Numbered from the stretch's first letter, positions 7,200 to 16,161 are shown. The stretch is 64,000 bases of DNA from Thermoanaerobaculia bacterium (GCA_022822365.1 JAJEBV010000008.1:329482-393481), one strand, 5' to 3'. The notes: generated by a model not told the origin, from the letters alone. Numbers and translations are program-made.

Positions 7200-7975
7200 C
7201 CGAGTACCAAGGCAGCATCAACGGCGAACGCAACGCCGAAACCGGCGGCAACCACTCACAGGGCCGGAACGCCTGGCTCACGGCGCTGCTCGGGCTCTTC
7301 GCGTCGCCGCGGCAGAGTTTCGAGATCATCCGGAACCGCAACCCATGGCTCGCAACGCTGCTCCTGGTCCTGGCCGGAAACGCCGCCCTGGCCCTGGCCT
7401 CGGCGCCACTGGGTCTCCAGGCCATGCGAGCCCAACTGACGGACCGGATGCCTGGCAGCCCCGAACAGGTCAACGCCATGATGGCGCAGTTCGAACAGGC
7501 AGCCGCGGCAGGACGTTGGCTGGCGATGGCCACCGGTCCCCTCTCCGTGGCCGTCGGACTCGCGATCCAGACCGTGCTCGTGTGGCTCCTGGCGATCGCC
7601 CTCCAGGGCCGGCTCCGATTCGTCCAGTCCCTCGCCCTGATGATCCACCTGGCCGTGATCACTCATCTCCAGAGCTGGGCCAACTTCCTTCTCGTTCACC
7701 TCCGCGGCACCGACGCGATCCGATCGCAACTGGACCTCCGTGCGCCGATGGGACTCGACCTGCTGCTGGCCGGCGACAACGCGACCCTCAACGCCGTCTA
7801 CGCGAGCATCAACCCGTTCACGATCTGGTTTCTCGCGCTGCTCGCGCTGGGCGCCGCCGCGGTGTTCGAGGTCCCGCAGCGCAAGGCATGGCTGCTGGCC
7901 GCCATCTACTGGGCAGCGACGACGGCCTTCACCGCCGTGGCGGCCGGTCTCTTCGCCCGGCTCACACCGAGCTGA
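7196..7975 (+). CDS. Yip1-domain-like integral membrane protein
   Basis: 259 aa. A soluble N-terminal 30 residues is followed by LLGLFASPRQSFEIIRNRNPW, the kind of amphipathic 'P..F..I' entry seen in Yip1-type membrane proteins. Four or five membrane segments come next (about 55-75, 110-135, 145-165, 200-222, 230-252). ATG overlaps the ATPase stop by 4 bp, so it is translationally coupled to the transporter. In this context it may be an accessory or immunity protein; nothing in the sequence proves that. Confidence 0.7.
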   Translation: MTEYQGSINGERNAETGGNHSQGRNAWLTALLGLFASPRQSFEIIRNRNPWLATLLLVLAGNAALALASAPLGLQAMRAQLTDRMPGSPEQVNAMMAQFEQAAAAGRWLAMATGPLSVAVGLAIQTVLVWLLAIALQGRLRFVQSLALMIHLAVITHLQSWANFLLVHLRGTDAIRSQLDLRAPMGLDLLLAGDNATLNAVYASINPFTIWFLALLALGAAAVFEVPQRKAWLLAAIYWAATTAFTAVAAGLFARLTPS

Positions 7976-7995
7976 CCGGACGGGTCGGCGTCCGG
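7976..7995 (+). terminator. Hairpin directly after the transporter operon
   Basis: CCGGACG and CGTCCGG pair perfectly over 7 bp with a 6-nt loop, starting on the base after the stop codon. No U-tract. Confidence 0.45.
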
Positions 7996-8025
7996 CCCGG
8001 TCCCACTCCGCCAGATGGTCGAGTC

Positions 8026-8190
8026 GTTTGACGGAGAATCGACCGCGCGGTAGCTTCTCGCCGTTGGTTGTCGTCGCGCCGTGGGCCTGCGAGCCGGGTC
8101 TCCTGCCGAATACAACAGTCGACACCAGGCGCCGGGTCGCTCCCGGCGCTCGGCGAATAGGCAGGGCGTTTCGTGCCCACTGTGCATGGC
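8026..8190 (+). ncRNA. Duplicated structured intergenic element, copy B
   Basis: Second copy of the element at 4530-4696, same orientation, same block order and almost identical spacing (GTTTGACGGA to GGGTCGCTCCC is 108 nt here, 110 nt in copy A). Here the TCGCT loop is closed by a perfect 8-bp stem at 8131-8151. It lies upstream of the secreted protein gene at 8287. A possible extended -10 at 8243-8251 sits after it, so it is either part of a longer leader or an independent RNA. Confidence 0.5.
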
Positions 8191-8242
8191 GACCAACAAG
8201 GCCCGGCGCCAACTCTCTCTGCCGGCCTCAGCCGCGGCATGC

Positions 8243-8251
8243 TGGTATAAC
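8243..8251 (+). promoter_or_regulatory. Possible extended -10 promoter element
   Basis: TGGTATAAC matches an extended -10 (TGN-TATAAC) in an otherwise very GC-rich region, about 36 nt before the ATG at 8287. No convincing -35. Confidence 0.35.
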
Positions 8252-8286
8252 GGTGGCACTCCCAGTAATCGATGAGGAGAGCCACC

Positions 8287-9387
8287 ATGCCGAGCAGAGT
8301 TACTCTCGCTGCCGCCACGGCCGCGGTCGTTGCCTTCCTCGCGGTACCAGCCGCGGCTGCCGCCGACGACGACGCCATTCCGCGCACGGCGTCCGGCCGT
8401 CCCGACCTGACCGGCGACTACGAGATCGCCACGCTGACCCCGTTGCAGCGTCCTCAGGAGTTCGGCGACAACCTGTACCTGACGCGCGAGCAGGCGGAAG
8501 AGATCGTCGAACGGGAACGCCAACGCGTAGCGGCCCGGGCCGCCGTCCGCCGGATCGACGAACCGCCCCCGCCCGGCGGCGCGCCGCCCATCGGCCTCGG
8601 CGACGAGTTCCGGGAGACGAGCGGCGCCGGCAACGTCGGCGGCTACAACAACTTCTGGACCGATCGCGGCAGCGACGTGTTCTCGATCGACGGCAGGTTC
8701 CGGACCTCGATCATCGTCGACCCGCCGAACGGCCGGATGCCGCAACTGACCGCCGAGACGCTGCAGCGGATGTCCGAGCGGCGCGGTCGCCGGCGCGGCA
8801 ACGACGGCACCGCCTGGTGGCTCGAGGTCGAGGGCCCCGGTCCGTACGACGGTCCGGAGAACCTGGGCGTGCCCGAACGTTGCCTGATCGGCTTCGGCTC
8901 CACCGGCGGACCGCCGATGCTGCCCGTGCTCTACAACAACGCCAAGCGGATCGTGCAGACCGAAGACCACCTGATGATCCTGGTCGAGATGGTGCACGAC
9001 GCGCGCATCGTCCGCATCGGCGGCGAGCACATTCCGGAGGACGAACGCCGCTGGCTTGGCGACTCGATCGGCTGGTGGGAGGGCGACACGCTCGTGGTCG
9101 AGACGACGAACTTCATCGACCGCCCTGCGCTCTTCCTGGCCTCACGGAACCTCAAGGTGACCGAACGCTTCACCCGGGTCAACGCGGACGACCTGCTCTA
9201 CGCGTTCACGGTCGAGGATCCGACAGTGTGGAGCGCGCCCTGGAGCGGCGAGTACCTGTGGCCCGGCACGCCGGCCAAGGTCTACGAGTACGCCTGCCAC
9301 GAAGGGAACTACGCCATGGGCAACATCCTCAGGGGCGCCCGGCTGCTCGAGGACGAGACGCGCAGCGCGGCCAGCGGCGGTCAGTAG
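8287..9387 (+). CDS. Secreted protein of the RPDLxGxW family, function unknown
   Basis: 366 aa from the ATG at 8287, which has GAGGAG upstream and begins a Sec signal (cleavage near AAAAADD). The mature protein starts with SGRPDLTGDYEIA and carries the conserved core GWWEGDTLVVETTNF near residues 257-272 and a C-terminal YEYACHEGNYAM segment. The same signature (RPDLNGIW, WEGETLVVDV, EFKCVE) appears in the protein at 9874-10698, so the two are paralogues facing each other across a DUF6152 gene. Members of this group are plentiful in Acidobacteria and are usually annotated hypothetical. I cannot assign an activity. Confidence 0.78.
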   Translation: MPSRVTLAAATAAVVAFLAVPAAAAADDDAIPRTASGRPDLTGDYEIATLTPLQRPQEFGDNLYLTREQAEEIVERERQRVAARAAVRRIDEPPPPGGAPPIGLGDEFRETSGAGNVGGYNNFWTDRGSDVFSIDGRFRTSIIVDPPNGRMPQLTAETLQRMSERRGRRRGNDGTAWWLEVEGPGPYDGPENLGVPERCLIGFGSTGGPPMLPVLYNNAKRIVQTEDHLMILVEMVHDARIVRIGGEHIPEDERRWLGDSIGWWEGDTLVVETTNFIDRPALFLASRNLKVTERFTRVNADDLLYAFTVEDPTVWSAPWSGEYLWPGTPAKVYEYACHEGNYAMGNILRGARLLEDETRSAASGGQ

Positions 9388-9418
9388 CCCCCGCCGGGCG
9401 GCGCCTCCGCAACTGCTG

Positions 9419-9844
9419 CTACTGCTCGGTCGGATCCCGGCCGTCGCGCGGCGCGCCCGTGCCGGAGGAACCCATGAACAGCTTGCGGCCGTCCGGGAAG
9501 GTCAGGTCGCGACCGTTCGCCTTGTTCGAGCCGTCCTTCGCCTGGTAGCCGTCGACGACGATCTCGGTACCCGGCAGGAGCGATCTCTTCGTGAAGCCGC
9601 GCCTGGCGAGCGTGTTCGGCGTTCCGCCTTCGACCATCCAGACGGTCGACGAGCCATCGTCGTTCATCACCTCCAGGTGAATCCAGGCGTGGGGATTGAT
9701 CCACTCCATCTTCGTCACCTTGCCGCGAAGCTGGAGCGGCCTGTCGGCGTCGAACTCGGCCGAAAAGGCGTGATGAGCGGCGAGCGGAATGGCGAGCACC
9801 AGGGCGAGGCCTGCTGCCAGTAGGACGGTTCGCTGAAACTTCAT
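9419..9844 (-). CDS. DUF6152 family secreted protein
   Basis: 141 aa. Sec signal 1-23 ending LAAHHAF, followed by the family's typical segment: FDADRPLQLRGKVTKMEW, NPHAWIHLEV and VEGGTPNTLARRGF. These match the DUF6152 pattern of a small beta-rich periplasmic protein, possibly an OB-fold. GAGGAGA lies just upstream of the ATG. It sits between two RPDLxGxW family genes, on the same strand as the one at 9874, 29 bp downstream of it, so these two are probably co-transcribed. No enzymatic motif visible. Confidence 0.8.
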   Translation of the reverse strand: MKFQRTVLLAAGLALVLAIPLAAHHAFSAEFDADRPLQLRGKVTKMEWINPHAWIHLEVMNDDGSSTVWMVEGGTPNTLARRGFTKRSLLPGTEIVVDGYQAKDGSNKANGRDLTFPDGRKLFMGSSGTGAPRDGRDPTEQ

Positions 9845-9873
9845 CGCGGTTCTCCTCTTCTAGGCGGTATCCG

Positions 9874-10698
9874 TCAGGGACCCGAGTCGGCACCCTTGCG
9901 CAGGTGGCCGTACATCAGCTCCTCGGCGAACTCGACGCACTTGAACTCGAGCAACTGCATGTTCGGGTCGACCCTGCGGTAGAGCGGCAGGCTGATCTTC
10001 CAGGGCCGGCTGTAGACGTTCTCGTCGGTGATCGTCGCCTCGTACTGGAGGTGATACGGGCTCATCGCGGTCCAGCGCTCCTCGACGTGGATCGCGTCCG
10101 TGTGGTGGTTGCCGCTCGAGTCGAGCCAGGTGTCGGGCACCTGGCTCGTCACGTCGACCACCAGCGTCTCCCCTTCCCAGCGACCGATCGAGTGCCCCAT
10201 CCATGTGTCGAACGGCGCCTCGAAGCCCTCCCGGTTCATGTAGATCACGCGGCTGGCGCTGGCGAACTCGTAGGCGATCAGCACGTGATCGGGCGTCTGG
10301 ACGATCTGGAACGGAAACGGCATGTAGTTGGCGCGCGGGATGCCCGGCATGTAGCACTTCACCGCCGGATCGAGCGCCAGCCAGTTCTCGCGGTTCTGGT
10401 CGCGCTTCTCCAGCGCCTCCGGCAGGTACGGGATCCTGCCGCCTTCGACGATGCCGAGACCGCCCGGTATCGCGCCCAGCGCGGCCATCTCGACCACCGG
10501 GCCGTGGCGCGCGGCGTGCGGTTCGATGTCCCAGTGGGCCGCGCCCAGCGCCTGCCAGATCCCGTTGAGATCCGGCCTGTCGTCGTGGGTGCGCGGCGCC
10601 CTGTAGTCGCTGTCCTGCGCCGCCGCGGGCACCGCCGCGAACACCAACGCGGCAAGCAGCGTCAACACCGCCCGTTCCGTGAGACTCCGCTTCATCAC
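9874..10698 (-). CDS. Secreted protein of the RPDLxGxW family, paralogue of 8287-9387
   Basis: 274 aa. Signal peptide 1-28 (VPAAAQ end). The mature part begins HDDRPDLNGIWQALG, has the WEGETLVVDVTSQVPD core near residue 175 and ends with LEFKCVEFAEELMYGHLRKG. It is about 90 residues shorter than the paralogue at 8287, lacking part of the region between the two signatures. Transcribed ahead of the DUF6152 gene. Function unknown. Confidence 0.76.
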   Translation of the reverse strand: MMKRSLTERAVLTLLAALVFAAVPAAAQDSDYRAPRTHDDRPDLNGIWQALGAAHWDIEPHAARHGPVVEMAALGAIPGGLGIVEGGRIPYLPEALEKRDQNRENWLALDPAVKCYMPGIPRANYMPFPFQIVQTPDHVLIAYEFASASRVIYMNREGFEAPFDTWMGHSIGRWEGETLVVDVTSQVPDTWLDSSGNHHTDAIHVEERWTAMSPYHLQYEATITDENVYSRPWKISLPLYRRVDPNMQLLEFKCVEFAEELMYGHLRKGADSGP

Positions 10699-10813
10699 AA
10701 TCTGCCTCCTCCGATGAGGGCCTGCTCTGGTCGCGAGCGGTGAGGATAGCAGTCCGTTCGCCGGGTTCGCCGCGACGCGGAAACGAAACGGCTGGCGCTA
10801 ACATGAGTGTCCG

Positions 10814-12706
10814 TTGACCGGTTCCGCACGCCACCGCCGGCCGCCGAGGCTGCTGGTCGCTACCGCCGCCATGGCGCTCACGGCCGCGTCCCACTTCGCG
10901 GGCCCGACAGGGGCCAACGCGCAGGACGGTCGGCCGCGGCTGGATCAGATTCGAGAGGACATCGTGCTCCGCGAGTCGATCGACGTTCGGCTGATCAGTC
11001 TCGACGCCGTCGTCACCGACTCCTCCGACCGGCCGGTGACCGGCCTCACCAAGGACGACTTCGAACTCAAGGTCCAGGACGAACCGGTCGAGATACTGAG
11101 CGTGGCGGCGGGAGAGGACCTCCGCACCACCGTCACCGGACGCCTGACGATTCTCCTGTTCATCGACGAGCGCCACCTGCAGCGGAAGCACCGCGACGCG
11201 GCCCTGGCCGAGATCGCTGCAGCCCTCGACGAGGAGATTGCTGCCAACCCGACCTGGGTGGCGGCCGCCGCGTTCGGTGAGCGTCTCGAACCGCTGCTGT
11301 CGCCGACCCGCGACCGCGCGGCGGTGCGGGCGACGATCGAAGCGGCGATGGCCCGGGACATCCCAGCGACGACCCTGCGCACCCACCAGCGCTCCGTTTC
11401 CCTGGCCATGAGGGAGACGCTGCGCCTGATGGCGGCGAGGGGCAGCCGCTACCGCCTCGGCGAGGCCTCCCTCGCCAGCGTGGAAGCGAACCTCCGCAGC
11501 TTCGGCGAGGCCCTGCGGCAGGACACCCTGCTGACCGTCAGCGCGGTGCGCTCGCTGGTCGAGGCGCTGGCTTTCGTTCCCGGCCGCAAGGCGATCCTGT
11601 TCGTGAGCGACGGCCTGCCCCGCCACCCCCTCGACAGCGCGGCCAAGACGATGTACGACCGCCTCGCGGGCGCTTCCCGGCAGATCGAGGGCGACGAGAT
11701 GATCAGCGCCCGCGGCTCGCTCGACCTGAACGACCGCAACCACCGGCCCTTCGGCGTCGACCGCGCCGACCGCATGGGCAGGGCCACGAACATCGTCCAG
11801 GTCGACGACGGCGGCGCATTCGCCTTCCAGACATTGGCCGCCGAGCTGAGCTGCGCGGACGCTTTCGATCAACTGGCGGCACTCGCGAACACTCACCGGG
11901 TCACCTTCTACCCGCTCAAGCCGCCGGTCATCGACCCGGCGATCAGCGAACTCGGCGAGAGCGCCAAGGACCGCGGCTCGATCGTCGAGCTGTCGAACGT
12001 GCGTTCCGGGCTGAATAGCCTGGCCGGCCTGACCGGCGGGCTCTCCTTCGTTTCCGATACCGGCGTCGCCCAGTTCCTGCAGTCGACCCGCACCGACATC
12101 TCGACCTACTACTCGCTCTCTTTCACGCCGCCCGACTCGATGGGCGACACCGGCATTCGCGAGATCACGCTCCGGCTGCGGCAACGGCCTCTCGCCCGGA
12201 GCGGCTCGCTCCGCTACCGGGCAAGCTACGCGCCGGTGACGATCCAGCAGAACCTGGCCAGCCGGGCCTGGGGAACGCTGCTGTTCGGCTGGGAAGAGAA
12301 CAACCACGGCATGGAGATCCAGGTCAGGAGGTCCGCGATTCGCGAGCGGCCGGACCAGTCCGGGCGCACGCCGCTGGAAGTCAGGGCCAGTCTGCCGATC
12401 GGCGACCTCGAACTCGCGCCTGTCCGGGCGACCCGCAACCCGGTCGCCAGCGGCTTCTTCCGCGTGGTGGTCCAGGTCCAGCGCGACGACGGCAGCCGGA
12501 TGCCTCCCCAGCACTTCGACTTCGAGCTCAACGTGCCGGTCGCCGAACTCGAGCAGGCCGCGGGCCAGTACATCGCCGTCCGCAGCGAAGTGCTCCTGTC
12601 GCCGGGGTCCTACCGGCTGGCGGTCGGTATCTGGGAGGAGAACAGCGGACGCTCGTCCTTCGTGGTCCGTGAACTGGCGGTGCAGGCCGACCCAAGCGTC
12701 GCCTGA
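10814..12706 (+). CDS. VWFA-related (Acidobacteria-type) exported protein
   Basis: 630 aa from a TTG start whose basic stretch RHRRPP followed by a hydrophobic run makes a proper signal peptide (cleavage after ANAQ, residue 36); the next ATG (10871) would remove the charged end. The segment VRLISLDAVVTDSSDRPVTGLTKDDFELKVQDEP is the hallmark opening of the acidobacterial VWFA-related domain. A von Willebrand A fold follows with ILLFIDERHLQRKHRD (degenerate metal site) and FVPGRKAILFVSDGLP near 255-270. The C-terminal third is beta-rich. Divergent from the gene at 9874, 115 bp away. Likely an extracytoplasmic adhesion or protein-interaction factor; partner unknown. Confidence 0.85.
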   Translation: MTGSARHRRPPRLLVATAAMALTAASHFAGPTGANAQDGRPRLDQIREDIVLRESIDVRLISLDAVVTDSSDRPVTGLTKDDFELKVQDEPVEILSVAAGEDLRTTVTGRLTILLFIDERHLQRKHRDAALAEIAAALDEEIAANPTWVAAAAFGERLEPLLSPTRDRAAVRATIEAAMARDIPATTLRTHQRSVSLAMRETLRLMAARGSRYRLGEASLASVEANLRSFGEALRQDTLLTVSAVRSLVEALAFVPGRKAILFVSDGLPRHPLDSAAKTMYDRLAGASRQIEGDEMISARGSLDLNDRNHRPFGVDRADRMGRATNIVQVDDGGAFAFQTLAAELSCADAFDQLAALANTHRVTFYPLKPPVIDPAISELGESAKDRGSIVELSNVRSGLNSLAGLTGGLSFVSDTGVAQFLQSTRTDISTYYSLSFTPPDSMGDTGIREITLRLRQRPLARSGSLRYRASYAPVTIQQNLASRAWGTLLFGWEENNHGMEIQVRRSAIRERPDQSGRTPLEVRASLPIGDLELAPVRATRNPVASGFFRVVVQVQRDDGSRMPPQHFDFELNVPVAELEQAAGQYIAVRSEVLLSPGSYRLAVGIWEENSGRSSFVVRELAVQADPSVA

Positions 12707-12711
12707 CTCAA

Positions 12712-14934
12712 CTATCGCTGCAGCAGGTAGTTCAGCTTGACGATCAACTGCCGGCCCAGGGGCTCGCGGCGGCTGATCGTCTCGGCCGTCCAGTTCTCGT
12801 TGTAGACGATGAACAGGTCCGAGCCCGGACGGTATATCCAGTGGAAGCGCGCGTTGACGCCGAGCAGCTCGTCGGCGGTGTTGTACTGGGCCAGCAGGTT
12901 GAGCCGGATGTCCGGACTGAAGGAGACGTCGATCCTCTGCCGGAACTGGTCGAGGCTGAAGGCCCCCGCCGGCAGCCTGACGTCCGCGTAGGTCCACTGC
13001 GTCGAGACGCGGAGGAAGCGGGACAGGCGAAAGGTCAACCCGGAGTTCGTTCTGAGCCAGTTGCCGTCGAAGAAACCGCCCCCGAACGTGATGTTGTCGA
13101 ACCAGACGGCCCGCCTGCCGCTCGTCGAGAATCCGCCGGCGAAGCCGTCGTTCTCGTAGAGGCCAGGCTGCACGACGATCCCGGGTGAGATCTCGAACGG
13201 CACGAACAACTGTTCCTTCGTTCTCCGGACTCCGCCCCAGAGGAACTCGCCACTCAGCGTCTGCATGCCCAGCGGCGAGACACCGACCGTCTGGCTCTCG
13301 AGCCGGCCGTCGCTGCTCCGTTCAAAGCGTTCGTAGCTGAGATCCGACCACCAACTCAGGAGCCCGGCCTTCTCGATCCTCGGCCGCCACTCGAGGCGTG
13401 GATTGACCATCCGGAAGTCGCGACGCTGCAGGAATCCGACCGCCGGTTCGTAGTCCGGCTGCACCTCCACGTAGTCCCCCGTCAGACTGAGCTCCGGCCC
13501 CTGGTAAATGAAGCCAGCCCCACGCGACTCGTTGGCCTCCTGCTCGGAATCCGGGACTCCGCGATCGCTCACCGCCCAGAAACCGGAGAACTCAAGGCGT
13601 TGAGTCGGCTTGAAGTCGACGTCGAGGCCGTAGAGGCGTTCGCTCTCGTACCCCTCCCGGCTCCTCTCCGTGAAGATGCCGCCGACCGTTGATCGGTCGC
13701 CGATGTTCCGGGTCACCCGGGTCACGCCGTAGGTCGTCCCGGGCACGAGCATTTCGCCCGCCTCGCCATGGAGCGCCTCGGTCCGCGCACCGAGAGCGCC
13801 GACATTCCAGCCCCCGGCGCGGCCCGTGAGTCTGGCGCCGAGCTCGAGCGGAACCGTGCGCCCCTGGTCGAGGCCAATACGGCGGGAGAAGAACGGCCTC
13901 ATCAGCGCGCTCTCCCACGGAACCTTGGGCCTGGGACCGAAGTCGAACACGCCGGCGTTCTCGAGGAAGAAGTCGCGCTTCTCCGGGAAGAACAGGGAGA
14001 AGCGGGTCAGGTTCACCTGCTGGTCGTCGACCTCCGTCTCCGCGAAGTCCGTGTTCCAGGTCAGGTCCAGGACCATCGAACGGCTCAGGCCCCACTTCAG
14101 GTCGATGCCTCCGTCCGAGTCGTCGGAGCTGCCCAGGGCCGGATCCTCGGTGCGGCCGCCGATGACGTAGGGCTTCACGTCGAACTGACGCGACGGCCGG
14201 AGACCTCGAAGACCGGTCAGATCGCCCGCCAGGGAAACCCGATACACCGCGATCTTCCCGAACTGGTTGAGATCCTCGGCGCTGGCCTCAAGAGGCAATG
14301 CGGCCCAGTGCGTCTCCTCGTTGCGCCGGCGGATGATCCGCTGGACGTTGAGCCCCCACCGCTCGACCCGGGGATCGAACCGCAGCGTGGAAACCGGAAT
14401 CGCGATCTCCGCCACCCAGCCCGCAGCGGTCCGGCGCGCCGAAACCCTCCACACGCCGTCCCAGGCCCAGTTCACGTCCCGGCCCTCGTCGGTGACCAAT
14501 GCGTCGCCGCGGGCGCCGTTCGGGTTCGTCACCAGGACGTAGCCGTTGCGGAGATCGTGGAACGTGTCCAGCATCAGGAGGATCGAGTCGTCCTGGAACA
14601 GGTCGCTGTCCCGCTCCATCTCCTTCGCCACGATCCGCTCCGGCTCGCGGTCGTTCGCGCGCACTGCGACGAACAGGGTGTCCGGCGTGTAGGCGACGGC
14701 GAACTCGGTCGTTTCCGTCGACGGCGCGCCCGGACTCGGATCCCGCTGAGTGAAGCCGCCCGCCCACTCGGCTTCAAGCCAGGCGGAGTCCGTCAGCTCG
14801 CCGTCGACCCGAACCGGCTGGTCGATGCCGAGCGCCGCGACGCTGGGACGGTCCTGGGAGACAGCGGGAGCCGCAGCCAGCAGAGCGAGAACGACAGCGC
14901 ACAGAACTTCCCGGTGCTCGCTTCGCCCACGCAT
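12712..14934 (-). CDS. DUF5916 outer-membrane-like protein with CBM9-type N-terminal domain
   Basis: 740 aa. Signal peptide 1-26. Residues about 35-210 form a family-9 carbohydrate-binding-like domain (VDGELTDSAW, FRDLRNGYVLVTNPNGARGDA-type segment, AEIAIPVSTLRFDP). The remainder is a DUF5916 region rich in alternating aromatic beta strands, with LTRFSLFFPEKRDFFLENAGVFDFG as the family's diagnostic stretch near 305-330, predicted to be a beta-barrel. Convergent with the VWFA gene, whose stop is only 5 bp away. The family is common in Bacteroidota and Acidobacteriota and probably works at the outer membrane on glycans or peptides, but no substrate is established. Confidence 0.88.
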   Translation of the reverse strand: MRGRSEHREVLCAVVLALLAAAPAVSQDRPSVAALGIDQPVRVDGELTDSAWLEAEWAGGFTQRDPSPGAPSTETTEFAVAYTPDTLFVAVRANDREPERIVAKEMERDSDLFQDDSILLMLDTFHDLRNGYVLVTNPNGARGDALVTDEGRDVNWAWDGVWRVSARRTAAGWVAEIAIPVSTLRFDPRVERWGLNVQRIIRRRNEETHWAALPLEASAEDLNQFGKIAVYRVSLAGDLTGLRGLRPSRQFDVKPYVIGGRTEDPALGSSDDSDGGIDLKWGLSRSMVLDLTWNTDFAETEVDDQQVNLTRFSLFFPEKRDFFLENAGVFDFGPRPKVPWESALMRPFFSRRIGLDQGRTVPLELGARLTGRAGGWNVGALGARTEALHGEAGEMLVPGTTYGVTRVTRNIGDRSTVGGIFTERSREGYESERLYGLDVDFKPTQRLEFSGFWAVSDRGVPDSEQEANESRGAGFIYQGPELSLTGDYVEVQPDYEPAVGFLQRRDFRMVNPRLEWRPRIEKAGLLSWWSDLSYERFERSSDGRLESQTVGVSPLGMQTLSGEFLWGGVRRTKEQLFVPFEISPGIVVQPGLYENDGFAGGFSTSGRRAVWFDNITFGGGFFDGNWLRTNSGLTFRLSRFLRVSTQWTYADVRLPAGAFSLDQFRQRIDVSFSPDIRLNLLAQYNTADELLGVNARFHWIYRPGSDLFIVYNENWTAETISRREPLGRQLIVKLNYLLQR

Positions 14935-15123
14935 CGCGCGATCTTAGCCGCGCCGTCGACCGTCTCCGAGTGCGCGTCAAGCGCTCCCGACAAGCCTGGT
15001 GCACTGACACCTTTGCGCCGCCGCAGATGTGCCGAGGCGCGATACGCTGAGGAGTCCCAAACCGGCAGGAGAAGGCGCCTTGGGAAGAACCGCGGGCGCC
15101 CGGAGAACCGCAGGAGACATACG

Positions 15124-16161
15124 ATGTCCGCACGCATGGTGATGATCGCTCTGGGCTGCGTCGGCGCGGCCGGACTCCTCGGCGCCGCCGACAACGACAA
15201 GACCTCCGACACGATGGCCTCGGCGGCGAACAACCTGCTCGCCTCCCTGAGCGCCGCACAGCAGGCGACCGTCATGTTCGACTTCGACGCCGCCGAGCGC
15301 GTCGACTGGCACTTCATCCCCAAGGAGCGCAAGGGGTTGTCGATGCTGGACATGGACCCGGCCCAGCACCACCTGCTCCACGCCCTCCTCAGCGCCTCCC
15401 TGAGCCGCACGGGCTACGGCAAGACGACCACCGTGATGAGCCTGGAGTCCGTGCTGCGGAAGCTCGAGGAAGCGGCCGGCGCCAACCGCTTCACGTCGAT
15501 GCGCGACCCCCTCCGTTACCACGTGACGTTCTTCGGTGAACCCAGCGAGGACGGCGACTGGGGCTGGAGCTTCGAGGGGCATCACGTGTCGCTCAACTTC
15601 ACCGTCGTCGCCGGCGAAGCGACCGCCTCCACGCCCCTGTTCCTGGGTGCCAATCCCCACCGCGTCCCGAGTGGTCCGCGCGAAGGTCTGCGCGCCCTGG
15701 GCAACGAAGAGGACCTCGCCCGCGCGCTGCTCGATTCCCTCGACGAGGAGCAGCGCAAGTTAGCGGTGATCGGCGACGAGGCGCCGCGGGACATCTTCAG
15801 TTCGAACCAGCCGCGGGTGCAGCGCGAGGAACCTCAGGGCCTCCCCGCCAGCGCGCTCGGGTCCGATCAGCGCGAGTTGCTCGACGCGTTGATCGAGGAG
15901 TACGTCGGCAACGTGCCGCCGGACCTTGCCGAGAAGCGCCGCGCCCAGGTCGACGCCGCCGGCGATGCGATCCACTTCGCCTGGATCGGTCCAGGCGAGC
16001 CCGGCGCCCCCCACTATTACCGCGTGCAGGCGCCCGACTTCGTCATCGAGTACGACAACGTCCAGAACCGGGCGAACCACAGCCACACCGTCTGGCGCGA
16101 CTTCGACGGCGATTTCGGCCGCGATCTGCTGGCGCAGCACCACCGCGACTACAAGCACTGA
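15124..16161 (+). CDS. DUF3500 family exported protein
   Basis: 345 aa. N-terminal hydrophobic segment (5-22) suggests export. DUF3500 features in order: LLASLSAAQQATVMFDFD, ERVDWHFIPKERKGL, LLHALLSASLSRTGY, a GEPSEDGDWGWSFEGHHVSLNF core, a GPREGLRALGNEEDLARALL segment and a C-terminal HFAWIGP...HTVWRDF...DFGRDLLAQH tail. The ATG at 15124 was chosen over a much longer frame that runs antisense to the DUF5916 gene. Many conserved histidines suggest a metal- or haem-binding role, but the family has no defined activity. Confidence 0.85.
   Translation: MSARMVMIALGCVGAAGLLGAADNDKTSDTMASAANNLLASLSAAQQATVMFDFDAAERVDWHFIPKERKGLSMLDMDPAQHHLLHALLSASLSRTGYGKTTTVMSLESVLRKLEEAAGANRFTSMRDPLRYHVTFFGEPSEDGDWGWSFEGHHVSLNFTVVAGEATASTPLFLGANPHRVPSGPREGLRALGNEEDLARALLDSLDEEQRKLAVIGDEAPRDIFSSNQPRVQREEPQGLPASALGSDQRELLDALIEEYVGNVPPDLAEKRRAQVDAAGDAIHFAWIGPGEPGAPHYYRVQAPDFVIEYDNVQNRANHSHTVWRDFDGDFGRDLLAQHHRDYKH

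Noticed and set aside
4530..8190. Duplicate element as a known riboswitch (cobalamin, c-di-GMP or SAM)
   Set aside because: I looked for the conserved cores of these classes and did not find them; kept as an unnamed element.
9860..12997. Very long minus-strand open frame (over 1000 codons) antisense to several genes
   Set aside because: It runs through genes with clear domains on other frames, is Arg/Gly-rich and has no recognisable motif. Typical antisense artefact in high-GC DNA.
13768..15123. In-frame upstream extension of the DUF3500 gene
   Set aside because: The open frame continues upstream but is antisense to the DUF5916 gene. The ATG at 15124 begins a hydrophobic export segment and the family-specific region.
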